A stretch of DNA of 5,970 nt from Candidatus Kaiserbacteria bacterium (GCA_024654165.1 JANLIP010000098.1:1-5970), one strand, 5' to 3'; positions 1 to 4,289 are shown, counted from the first letter of the stretch. The notes: generated by a model not told the origin, from the letters alone. Made by a program: numbers and translations.

Positions 1-238
1 GGGTGTATAGAGGAAATACTTTTTCTACCCCCACCCCGCTTGCTACACGGCGCACGGTGAATGTCCCACCCGCTTCTCGCCCATGTTTGCGTGCAAGAAC
101 CAATCCTTCAAATGCCTGAAGGCGGATTTTTCCTTTCTCTTCTATTTTCTGCCACACGCGCACAGTGTCCCCAGGCCTGATATCCAGGGTCTTCCGTGCC
201 TCCATGTCCACTGGCGATGTTGTAACGGTATTTGCCAT
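1..238 (-). CDS. rplS: 50S ribosomal protein L19, 3' part beyond window
   Basis: Seventy-nine codons are visible from an ATG at 238 down to the window edge, and the frame is still open there. The translation carries the L19 core in order: [14 protein letters not shown] (about residues 19-32), then [16 protein letters not shown], then [20 protein letters not shown] near the edge. This matches the family pattern of RPGDTV, QxFEG, TFTVRK and GVGVExxFPL. L19 sits at the 30S-50S interface of the ribosome. The start gives an N-terminus of normal length, with a short non-conserved lead of about 17 residues before the conserved core. No Shine-Dalgarno precedes the ATG, and a promoter-like pair ends ten bases upstream, so the mRNA may be nearly leaderless. 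The only gene upstream on this strand is tRNA-Val. Identification is firm; only the C-terminal part is missing. Confidence 0.96.
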   Translation of the reverse strand, partial: MANTVTTSPVDMEARKTLDIRPGDTVRVWQKIEEKGKIRLQAFEGLVLARKHGREAGGTFTVRRVASGVGVEKVFPLYT

Positions 239-248
239 ATGAGACGAG

Positions 249-277
249 ACTATAACATTATGGACTAGCAACAGCAA
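249..277 (-). promoter_or_regulatory. candidate promoter of rplS
   Basis: On the minus strand a -35-like TTGCTG (277-272) is followed after exactly 17 bases by TATAGT (254-249), which matches the -10 consensus at five of six positions. The last base of the -10 lies ten bases before the rplS ATG. A start seven bases downstream would therefore leave a leader of only three or four bases. The -35 matches at three of six positions only, so the call rests mainly on the -10 and the spacing. Confidence 0.5.
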
Positions 278-284
278 ACTTGGG

Positions 285-358
285 TGCGCGCTGAGGGATT
301 CGAACCCCCGACCCTCGCAGTGTAAATGCGATGCTCTAACCAACTGAGCTAAGCGCGC
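285..358 (-). tRNA. tRNA-Val (anticodon UAC)
   Basis: The minus strand folds into a full cloverleaf of 74 bases. The acceptor stem GCGCGCT pairs perfectly with AGCGCGC. The D stem is GCTC/GAGC and the D loop contains GG. The anticodon stem TCGCA/TGCGA closes the loop TTTACAC, giving anticodon TAC, which reads GUA (valine). The T arm is GGGGG-TTCGAAT-CCCTC with one G-U pair. The discriminator is A and the following bases are CCCA, so CCA is not encoded and must be added after transcription. A broken copy of its 5' end lies just upstream at 387-447. Confidence 0.97.
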
Positions 359-386
359 ATGATTTGGCTGTTCATACATCTCCCCC

Positions 387-447
387 CTGAGTCCCGACGA
401 TTCTGTCGGGACCCCGACCGCTTTGCGCGTCGGGGCTAAGCGCGCAT
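387..447 (-). pseudogene. broken 5' copy of tRNA-Val split by a hairpin element
   Basis: On the minus strand, 447-435 reads ATGCGCGCTTAGC. This is identical to the two bases before the intact tRNA-Val plus its first eleven bases (360-348). In the intact gene this is followed by TCAG. In the copy, 44 bases of double hairpin (434-391) come first and TCAG follows at 390-387. With the hairpins removed, the copy equals the first 15 bases of tRNA-Val plus two leader bases, broken off inside the D loop. A spacer of 26 bases (386-361) then leads to the intact gene. The 13-base match is clear. The four-base TCAG continuation is weak alone, but it falls exactly where expected and parallels the tRNA-Arg case. 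Confidence 0.75.
391..434. repeat. 44-bp double-hairpin element (GTCGGG type)
   Basis: There are two adjacent stem-loops of 22 bases each. The first is GTCCCGAC (391-398), loop GATTCT, GTCGGGAC (405-412), a perfect eight-base stem. The second is CCCGAC (413-418), an inner CGC-TTT-GCG with one bulged base, then GTCGGG (429-434). It could be extended by one pair using the neighbouring bases. All four arms share the CCCGAC/GTCGGG core, so the whole unit is also an imperfect palindrome. The borders are set by comparison with the intact tRNA-Val and are ambiguous by one base because of a shared C/G. There is no T-run after either hairpin on either strand, so this does not look like an intrinsic terminator. 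Confidence 0.8.
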
Positions 448-552
448 ACGCCTACCTTATTGCATATACGTCATTACGTAAAGTCCGCATCAAATCCATA
501 GCCAGAACAAAGCATATACACAAAGCTGATTCTGGGGTAAAACTACTGGTAA
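448..552. other. divergent spacer between the two tRNA units
   Basis: This AT-richer stretch of 105 bases has no protein gene and no strong hairpin. It separates the outward-facing tRNA-Val unit (minus) and tRNA-Arg unit (plus), so promoters for both should lie here unless they start inside the duplicated leaders. A short palindrome-like TACGTCATTACGTA occurs at about 467-480. I see no good -10/-35 pair for tRNA-Val; TAAGGT close to its broken copy is the best weak candidate. Confidence 0.5.
515..543 (+). promoter_or_regulatory. weak candidate promoter of tRNA-Arg unit
   Basis: TATACA (515-520, four of six matches to the -35 consensus) is followed after 17 bases by TAAAAC (538-543, four of six matches to the -10). 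Transcription would begin near 550, just before the broken tRNA-Arg copy at 553. That would place the broken copy and hairpins in the precursor leader. A competing -10-like TATAAA lies at 606-611, directly before the intact tRNA, but has no -35 partner. Confidence 0.3.
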
Positions 553-603
553 GCCCCTGTAGTTTCCGCCAAAGGCGGATCCGCCTCGGGCGGACAATGG
601 ATA
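553..603 (+). pseudogene. broken 5' copy of tRNA-Arg split by a hairpin element
   Basis: GCCCCTGTAGTT at 553-564 equals bases 1-12 of the intact tRNA-Arg (617-628). CAATGGATA at 595-603 equals bases 13-21 (629-637). Between the two halves lie exactly the 30 bases of the double hairpin (565-594). Without the insert the copy is a perfect 21-base duplicate of the tRNA start, ending just before the second strand of the D stem. Thirteen unrelated bases (604-616) then lead into the intact gene. Upstream of 553 the similarity stops at the mature tRNA 5' end. The remnant lacks everything from the D stem onward and cannot be a tRNA itself. Confidence 0.88.
565..594. repeat. 30-bp double-hairpin element, copy 1 (TCCGCC type)
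   Basis: Two perfect 15-base stem-loops stand head to tail: TCCGCC-AAA-GGCGGA (565-579) and TCCGCC-TCG-GGCGGA (580-594). The centre GGCGGATCCGCC is itself a perfect palindrome, so the unit could also fold as one long hairpin. It interrupts a tRNA-Arg 5' duplicate without loss or duplication of target bases. It aligns end to end with the element at 3695-3724, at 25 of 30 identical positions. No T-run follows, so terminator function is unlikely. Confidence 0.88.
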
Positions 604-616
604 AATATAAATGATT

Positions 617-688
617 GCCCCTGTAGTTCAATGGATAGAACTGCGGACTTCTAAGCCGTCAATGTTGGTTCGATTCCAACCGGGGGCA
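617..688 (+). tRNA. tRNA-Arg (anticodon UCU)
   Basis: A 72-base cloverleaf. The acceptor stem is GCCCCTG/CGGGGGC with one T-G pair, and the D stem is GTTC/GAAC. The anticodon arm GCGGA-CTTCTAA-GCCGT gives anticodon TCT, reading AGA. The pair next to the loop is an A-G mismatch, and the outermost pair of that stem is G-T. The T arm is GTTGG-TTCGATT-CCAAC. The discriminator is A, followed by CA, so CCA is not encoded. It converges on the end of the pilus cassette 28 bases away. No clear terminator hairpin is seen between them, only an A-rich run at about 706-716. Confidence 0.95.
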
Positions 689-716
689 CATGGCGTTTGG
701 AAACACAAAAACAAAA

Positions 717-1055
717 TTACTTAGAGGGGTCAGCAATTTTTAGCGGAGCCGTCTTCAAAGATTCAAAACGCTGGGTACGGGCATCAAATTTATCAAGCGT
801 GCCCTGAAGCTGGGCTTTATCAAGTTTGGGAACTGGCTGTACAATCCCGCCCGAATCTGTATTTACCACTCCCCAATCGCGCAGCACTGCGGATAGCTCC
901 ACGATTCCGAGTGTGACCACAATAACAGACGTAATGGATGCCATATAAAGAAGAGTGCGCCAATATAAATCCGCAAACGCGCGCATGCTCTCCGGCCTGT
1001 GCCGGTACTCATACAGCTCCTGCAAACTTCTTTTTATGTTTAGTCCGCGGTTCAT
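717..1055 (-). CDS. small one-TM protein at end of pilus cassette
   Basis: A 112-residue product if translation starts at the ATG at 1055, which overlaps the pilO stop in an ATGA arrangement. An upstream in-frame ATG at 1106 would overlap pilO by 55 bases and gives a non-hydrophobic, unlikely N-terminus, so the inner start is preferred. The first 33 residues are charged and cytoplasmic-looking (IKRSLQELYEYRHRPESMR). One membrane segment follows at about 34-57 (LLYMASITSVIVVTLGIVEL). The C-terminal half is hydrophilic and probably extracytoplasmic. I do not recognise a family. Position after pilMNO suggests an accessory of the pilus alignment complex, occupying the place of PilP in diderm operons, but it shows no lipoprotein signal and no PilP similarity that I can see. 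Function is inferred from context only. Confidence 0.8.
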   Translation of the reverse strand: MNRGLNIKRSLQELYEYRHRPESMRAFADLYWRTLLYMASITSVIVVTLGIVELSAVLRDWGVVNTDSGGIVQPVPKLDKAQLQGTLDKFDARTQRFESLKTAPLKIADPSK

Positions 1056-1621
1056 GATGATACATTCGCTGTTGTCATAATTTGGATGCGGGCAGACAAG
1101 CGCCATACTTGCTTTTTTGTTTTTACAGAACCGCTATAGTTCTGCGTATAATCCAATTCCAGACTTTGCAAAGAAGATAGAATCGGCAGGTTTTCAAGAA
1201 GCTCTGCCGTGTGCATGAGGGACGCAAATGACCCCTCGGCTTCAATAATAAGAATGATGGGGTGCAAAATTGAAGATGTGGTCTTAGATTTTGGAGCGGG
1301 AGAACTCTGAATTGCACCGCTAATTGTTACCGCCACGCCGGTAGATTTTCCAATTCCCTCTATAATATTTGCAATCCCTAAAACCTCCGACCCTGTGAGG
1401 CTGTCTAGCCTGTCGCGGGCACTTTTTGTCTCGCGGGCAAGCGAGTGAAGGCGAAGCGAAGCGCTTTGGCGTTCGGTAACCGTTTCTGCATTATTGGTAT
1501 TCGACCTGATACTTGCCTCTTCGTTCCAAATATTCCATGCGAACATCCCAAAGGATCCCCATGCAATTAGAGCTGCTGCTGCCGTAGAAAATGCAATCGG
1601 GGTTATTGAGCGGATTTTCAT
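1052..1621 (-). CDS. pilO: PilO-like type IV pilus alignment protein
   Basis: A 189-residue product. A short cytoplasmic N-terminus precedes one membrane helix at about 9-31 (AFSTAAAALIAWGSFGMFAW). A polar, probably coiled-coil stretch follows at about 34-75 (EASIRSNTNNAETVTERQSA). The C-terminal region, about 80-185, has alternating beta-like segments (VAVTISGAI, HPIILIIEAEGSFASLMHTAELLENLP, SLQSLELDY, VWRLSARIQIM), consistent with the ferredoxin-like fold of PilO. In known systems PilO dimerises with PilN on the outer face of the inner membrane and links the pilus base to PilM. The gene starts three bases after the pilN stop and overlaps the next gene by four bases, so translation is probably coupled. 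Primary-sequence identity to classical PilO is low; the call rests on topology, length and gene order. Confidence 0.82.
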   Translation of the reverse strand: MKIRSITPIAFSTAAAALIAWGSFGMFAWNIWNEEASIRSNTNNAETVTERQSASLRLHSLARETKSARDRLDSLTGSEVLGIANIIEGIGKSTGVAVTISGAIQSSPAPKSKTTSSILHPIILIIEAEGSFASLMHTAELLENLPILSSLQSLELDYTQNYSGSVKTKKQVWRLSARIQIMTTANVSS

Positions 1622-1624
1622 ATG

Positions 1625-2161
1625 TCAAAAATTGCCAGTGAGCGTTAAAGTAAATTTCCCTCCTTCGGAGCCTACAAGAGCGCCTACCGGTACCGAGACG
1701 CTTTTAAAATATCCGCCTTTGGAAAGGGCCTCTCTATATTGATTTATACCCTCTCTGCCCGCCGAATCCCCTATAAGGGTTATTGAACCATTTTGTCCAG
1801 ATACAAAATTAATACTTTCCAATGTGACGCCTTTGGGCCGAAGCGAGAGCGCGACGCCTATGGCTTCCGTGGGCGAACTGCTTGCAGAAACAATTGGAGT
1901 AATTCCCGTGAGCAGGGCTTTTGCTCGCGTTATATCGTTCTTATTAGCCTTGTCTTGCGGATTTGTATCGGGTGGTGCAGGCACAACGGCAGATTGATTC
2001 TGCGCACTTTTCTCAATTCTAAGAGCGATGTATGCGGGAAGGAGCGCAAGATGGGCAAGAAATGCTATGGCAAGGAAAACAACCGAACCGACAAGGATAA
2101 GCCGGCTGCGATAGCTGGTCCAAACATTTTCTAGAGATTCCTTGGGCAATACGTTTGTCAT
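1625..2161 (-). CDS. pilN: PilN-like type IV pilus assembly protein
   Basis: A 178-residue product. The N-terminal NVLPKE (residues 3-8) resembles the conserved INLLP motif by which PilN binds the groove of PilM. A membrane helix spans about 21-45. A Pro/Asn/Gln-rich linker follows at about 52-75. The C-terminal domain (about 95-178) contains GVTLESINFVSGQNGSITLIG, then REGINQYREALSKGGYFKSV and a final FTLTLTGNF strand, the usual PilN pattern of asking how much a residue block shifts between neighbouring subunits. PilN pairs with PilO and is recruited to the membrane with PilM. The gene lies 187 bases after pilM, which is unusually far for this otherwise packed cassette. A -10-like TATACT sits 17 bases before the ATG. 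No Shine-Dalgarno is seen. Confidence 0.88.
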   Translation of the reverse strand: MTNVLPKESLENVWTSYRSRLILVGSVVFLAIAFLAHLALLPAYIALRIEKSAQNQSAVVPAPPDTNPQDKANKNDITRAKALLTGITPIVSASSSPTEAIGVALSLRPKGVTLESINFVSGQNGSITLIGDSAGREGINQYREALSKGGYFKSVSVPVGALVGSEGGKFTLTLTGNF

Positions 2162-2178
2162 GTTAGAGATTCTTAATG

Positions 2179-2184
2179 AGTATA
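2179..2184 (-). promoter_or_regulatory. candidate -10 box before pilN
   Basis: TATACT on the minus strand matches the -10 consensus at five of six positions and lies 17 bases before the pilN ATG. That would give a leader of about ten bases. No acceptable -35 is visible at 16-18 bases upstream. If real, pilN-pilO-orf could be transcribed apart from pilM. Confidence 0.3.
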
Positions 2185-2200
2185 ACGAATTTAGAAGCTC

Positions 2201-2338
2201 TTACACCCGCCTAAATTTCTTGTAAAGTTCACGGCGCATGTACAATCGTTCGTTGAATTCCCTTTTTGATGTCTAGCGATGTTCATATAGTTTGTTGAGA
2301 AATTTGGGCGGGTCAAGAAACTGTAATTCGCTTTGCTC
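2201..2338 (-). other. possible decayed small reading frame in the pilM-pilN gap
   Basis: One minus-strand frame reads EQSELQFLDPPKFLNKLYEH-R, then a TAG stop (2275-2273), then TSKREFNERLYMRRELYKKF-RRV and TAA (2203-2201). The amino-acid texture is protein-like: amphipathic, rich in Lys, Arg, Glu, Leu and Tyr, with a repeated LY-x-x-R pattern. There is no start codon before it and a stop splits it, so it cannot be a normal gene. A different frame holds a 49-codon ATG-to-TAA frame (2340-2191) with a less protein-like composition. Either a decayed gene fragment or chance; I cannot decide. Confidence 0.2.
2205..2313. repeat. 109-bp unit bounded by 16-base inverted repeats
   Basis: ACCCGCCTAAATTTCT (2205-2220) and AGAAATTTGGGCGGGT (2298-2313) are inverted repeats with one mismatch in 16. 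They enclose 77 bases with no clear inner hairpin. The unit lies wholly inside the 187-base pilM-pilN gap, the largest non-coding stretch of the pilus cassette. It could be a miniature inverted-repeat element, or a long-range RNA stem in the pilM-pilN transcript that changes the dose of the downstream genes. No T-run follows the right arm on the minus strand, so a simple terminator is not supported. I see no flanking target duplication. Confidence 0.6.
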
Positions 2339-2348
2339 ATAACATCTT

Positions 2349-3482
2349 CTAAATTCCCCTCAAGGCGAGCCCTATGGCTGTCGCATAGCGCAGAGATTCT
2401 TTAGCGTCAATCGGAGGAATATATTTATCAAAAGAACATACGTTCCGCCAAACATTGGGAAGCTCTGTCGTCGCTTGTATGCGCCCGGCTATGTAATCAG
2501 CGAGGCCCTTGAGATTTGCGCTCCCGCCCACTATTGAAACCATGCCGACCGGGGTAACATGCTCGCCTTTGTCGTTTCGGCGCGTATCCCAATAATGATA
2601 GTGCTTTGCCACCTCGTCTGAAAGAGCCGATGCCGCGCCCACAAGCGCCTCCAGCCCGGCGGATTTTGCTCCTTCTGCGAGAAGTCCTTGATCGTTCTTA
2701 AATGCCTGCGCTTCTTCAGGGGAAAGCGAAAGTTTTTCCATGACGGCATGAGTGATGGCATCTCCGCCAACATCAACTGTTGAACTGAAGATGGGAATGC
2801 CCCGCTTCAATACTGCAAAGCCCGTACGCTCTCTGCCGAAATCAACGGAGAGTGTTACCGGTTCGTCCGCGCGCTTGCTGGAAATTGTGCGCGCGATTGA
2901 ATAGGCTTCCAATTCCAGAGAAAGCAATTCAATTCCGGCAGATTCAAATGCCTGCACGTAGCTTTTGGCAAATTCGCTAGGGAAAACGACGACGCCGATT
3001 TCCGCGCCGATTCCATCATCGTGCTCCATGATTACTCTGAAATCATACACGGCATCGCGCGGAGAAAGCGGAACTCTGTCCTCAAGTTCAAATTCAATCA
3101 TTCCCATGATTTGGCCGCGCGCGGTCTTTTCCGGAACATGCATGCTGAACACATATGCCGCTTCTTCTGGCAGGGCCGCATGGGCCTGGCTTACTCGGCC
3201 CATTTTTGCCTTTACATTTCGCAGTACGCCCGCAAGAGATTGCGCATCGCGTATGGCGCCTTTCTCAATGACGCCGTCCGGAATTGTTTCTGAACCGTAC
3301 GAAGCCACTACATTTGTCTCTTTGTCCGGTGTTATTATCATCCACTTTACAGATGAATCCGAGATATCTATGCCCGCAGAACGCGGAGCGAGAATTTCAG
3401 GCGTAGGAAAATAGCGGGATAGGTAATTTGAGAAAGAATGCCGTGCGCCAAATCTACCAGACGCCGTATGAACGGACCACAT
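2349..3482 (-). CDS. pilM: PilM, actin-like type IV pilus assembly ATPase
   Basis: A 377-residue product, typical for the family. The actin/FtsA-like nucleotide pocket is visible: phosphate-1 loop GIDISDSSVKW (37-47), phosphate-2 region SVDFGRERTG (212-221), VDVGGD (236-241), and adenosine motif IVGGSANLKGLADYI (317-331). The C-terminus YATAIGLALRG (366-376) is a PilM signature. The N-terminal FPTPEILAPRSAGIDIS also fits CPR PilM. PilM is cytoplasmic and binds the PilN N-terminal tail, connecting the pilus platform to its motors. There is no other in-frame ATG, GTG or TTG between residue 1 and the FPTPE block, so the start at 3482 is forced even though the lead of about 24 residues is longer than usual. 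A TATAAT box ends six bases before the ATG, suggesting a leaderless message. Confidence 0.96.
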   Translation of the reverse strand: MWSVHTASGRFGARHSFSNYLSRYFPTPEILAPRSAGIDISDSSVKWMIITPDKETNVVASYGSETIPDGVIEKGAIRDAQSLAGVLRNVKAKMGRVSQAHAALPEEAAYVFSMHVPEKTARGQIMGMIEFELEDRVPLSPRDAVYDFRVIMEHDDGIGAEIGVVVFPSEFAKSYVQAFESAGIELLSLELEAYSIARTISSKRADEPVTLSVDFGRERTGFAVLKRGIPIFSSTVDVGGDAITHAVMEKLSLSPEEAQAFKNDQGLLAEGAKSAGLEALVGAASALSDEVAKHYHYWDTRRNDKGEHVTPVGMVSIVGGSANLKGLADYIAGRIQATTELPNVWRNVCSFDKYIPPIDAKESLRYATAIGLALRGI

Positions 3483-3488
3483 GTAAGA

Positions 3489-3517
3489 ATTATATCACTT
3501 GCTTAGCGCTTCTTCAG
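3489..3517 (-). promoter_or_regulatory. candidate leaderless promoter of pilM
   Basis: On the minus strand a perfect TATAAT (3494-3489) lies six bases before the pilM ATG. CTGAAG (3517-3512), a three-of-six match to the -35 consensus, stands 17 bases further upstream. A transcription start seven bases past the -10 would fall on the A of the ATG. The box lies in the 41-base gap after the tRNA-binding-protein gene and marks the boundary between the housekeeping group and the pilus cassette. Confidence 0.6.
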
Positions 3518-3523
3518 TGTTTC

Positions 3524-3886
3524 CTAGGAAATATGGGCGCCAGATTCCACTGCCCGATCAGGATTAAGAAGCGAGATTCCATCTTTATCTTTTATGGCGA
3601 GAATCATTCCCTCGCTTTCAATCCCGCGTATCACTCTATGGGCAAGATTCACTAAATATGGAAATTGTTTGCCGATTAGATCGGCTGGCGTTTTTCCGCC
3701 AGAGGCGGACCCGCCTTCGGCGGGCCTTTCCGCTATCCCAGATACAATGGTGCGCTCTCCGAGCTCGCCAAAATTCACCGTGCACTTGATGAGCTTATCT
3801 GTTTCCGGCACAAGTTCCGCCGAAACAACAGTGCCGATGCATATTTCAAGCTTCGCGAAATCATCATATGAAATCTGCTCTTTCAT
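3524..3886 (-). CDS. tRNA-binding OB-fold protein (CsaA / MetRS C-domain type) with hairpin-encoded insert
   Basis: A 120-residue stand-alone tRNA_bind domain. Family landmarks in order: YDDFAKLEICIGTVVSAELV (7-26), ETDKLIKCTVNFG (28-40), ERTIVSGIAE (44-53), TPADLIGKQFPYLVNLA (66-82), and GIESEGMILAI (88-98). This OB fold binds the outer corner of tRNA. It occurs as the C-terminal domain of methionyl-tRNA synthetase, as the phenylalanyl-tRNA synthetase beta N-domain, and as the free protein CsaA; which partner it serves here is not visible. Residues 55-64 (PAEGGSASGG) are encoded exactly by a 30-bp double-hairpin element. Without them the sequence runs SGIAER-KTPADLIGK, the normal family spacing. 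The gene begins four bases after ruvX. No Shine-Dalgarno at usual distance; an AAGGAG lies 18 bases upstream. Confidence 0.9.
   Translation of the reverse strand: MKEQISYDDFAKLEICIGTVVSAELVPETDKLIKCTVNFGELGERTIVSGIAERPAEGGSASGGKTPADLIGKQFPYLVNLAHRVIRGIESEGMILAIKDKDGISLLNPDRAVESGAHIS
3695..3724. repeat. 30-bp double-hairpin element, copy 2, in frame inside a gene
   Basis: Two perfect 15-base stem-loops: TCCGCC-AGA-GGCGGA (3695-3709) and CCCGCC-TTC-GGCGGG (3710-3724). It aligns with the element at 565-594 over its whole length with five differences. Two of those (first and last base of the second hairpin, T-A versus C-G) are a compensatory pair. The borders coincide with codon borders of the tRNA-binding-protein gene, which reads through as PAEGGSASGG. 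The hairpins would also be present in that mRNA. Confidence 0.88.
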
Positions 3887-3890
3887 AGAT

Positions 3891-4289
3891 TCATTGTAGC
3901 TTGTCTCCTTGGGTATCCAAAAAACGCTGCAAGATTATGGCTGCGGCGGCCCCGTCGCTGTGGTTCTCGCCTTCAGGCGCATATCGCGACGCCTCTATTG
4001 AACTCCCAGCTTCCCACACTCTCTCCACAGGCAGAGATGTTTCTTTTTTGAGGCGCTTCGCAAAATCCTCCGCCTCTTTTGTAACTGAATTTGCCAGATT
4101 AGAAAAAGAGCGCGTATCGCCGATGATAATTGACTGTACTTTTTCATCAGCAATAATGCGCGTCAGCGACTCAAATACCTGTGCATCGTTCTTAATTGTC
4201 GCGCGCGGAAATGCGATTGTGCCCTCGTCGTTGGAAACAGCAATTCCAATTCGCTTCGCGCCATAATCTATCCCGAGGTATTTGGTCAT
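3891..4289 (-). CDS. ruvX: Holliday junction resolvase-like RuvX (YqgF family)
   Basis: A 132-residue RNase H-fold protein. The first acidic motif is [15 protein letters not shown] (6-20) with D8. IIIGDTR (55-61) corresponds to the strand-2 VVGLP region. E93 in [13 protein letters not shown] replaces the usual DERLTTxEA, so the glutamate is kept but the preceding Asp is Trp. D112 in [15 protein letters not shown] is the third acid. YqgF proteins have been tied to Holliday junction resolution and to 16S pre-rRNA 5' end maturation; the genome context does not decide between them. The start codon overlaps the stop of the upstream flavin gene as ATGA, and the next gene follows after four bases. 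The GDTRSF segment in place of GLPLNMDG is unlike the classical bacterial form and fits CPR variants. Confidence 0.92.
   Translation of the reverse strand: MTKYLGIDYGAKRIGIAVSNDEGTIAFPRATIKNDAQVFESLTRIIADEKVQSIIIGDTRSFSNLANSVTKEAEDFAKRLKKETSLPVERVWEAGSSIEASRYAPEGENHSDGAAAAIILQRFLDTQGDKLQ

Noticed and set aside
391..435. Hairpins read as intrinsic terminators of the tRNA units
   Set aside because: No T-run follows on either strand, the hairpins lie upstream of the intact tRNAs, and the flanks match tRNA sequence, which fits insertion better.
423..614. Plus-strand reading frame of 63 codons between the two tRNA units
   Set aside because: It starts inside one hairpin element and runs through the broken tRNA-Arg copy and the second element. 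The composition is not protein-like and no ribosome site precedes it.
348..637. The duplicated tRNA starts as 5' exons of intron-containing tRNA genes (64-base and 87-base introns)
   Set aside because: Formally possible, because removing the segment between the repeats would join exon-like parts. However, complete tRNAs with intact D arms already exist downstream, and no intron class core is visible.
1..3000. UGA recoding as in Gracilibacteria or Absconditabacteria
   Set aside because: TGA ends pilN, pilO, ruvX and the flavin gene exactly at overlaps with, or a few bases from, the next start, so it is a normal stop here.
2965..3414. Plus-strand reading frame of 149 codons opposite pilM
   Set aside because: It is antisense to strongly conserved PilM motifs and its sequence is low-complexity Ser/Thr/Ala typical of a complement frame.
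3524..3886. CRISPR array or repeat spacer structure from the TCCGCC repeats
   Set aside because: Only two adjacent hairpins per site and no regularly spaced direct repeats with unique spacers.
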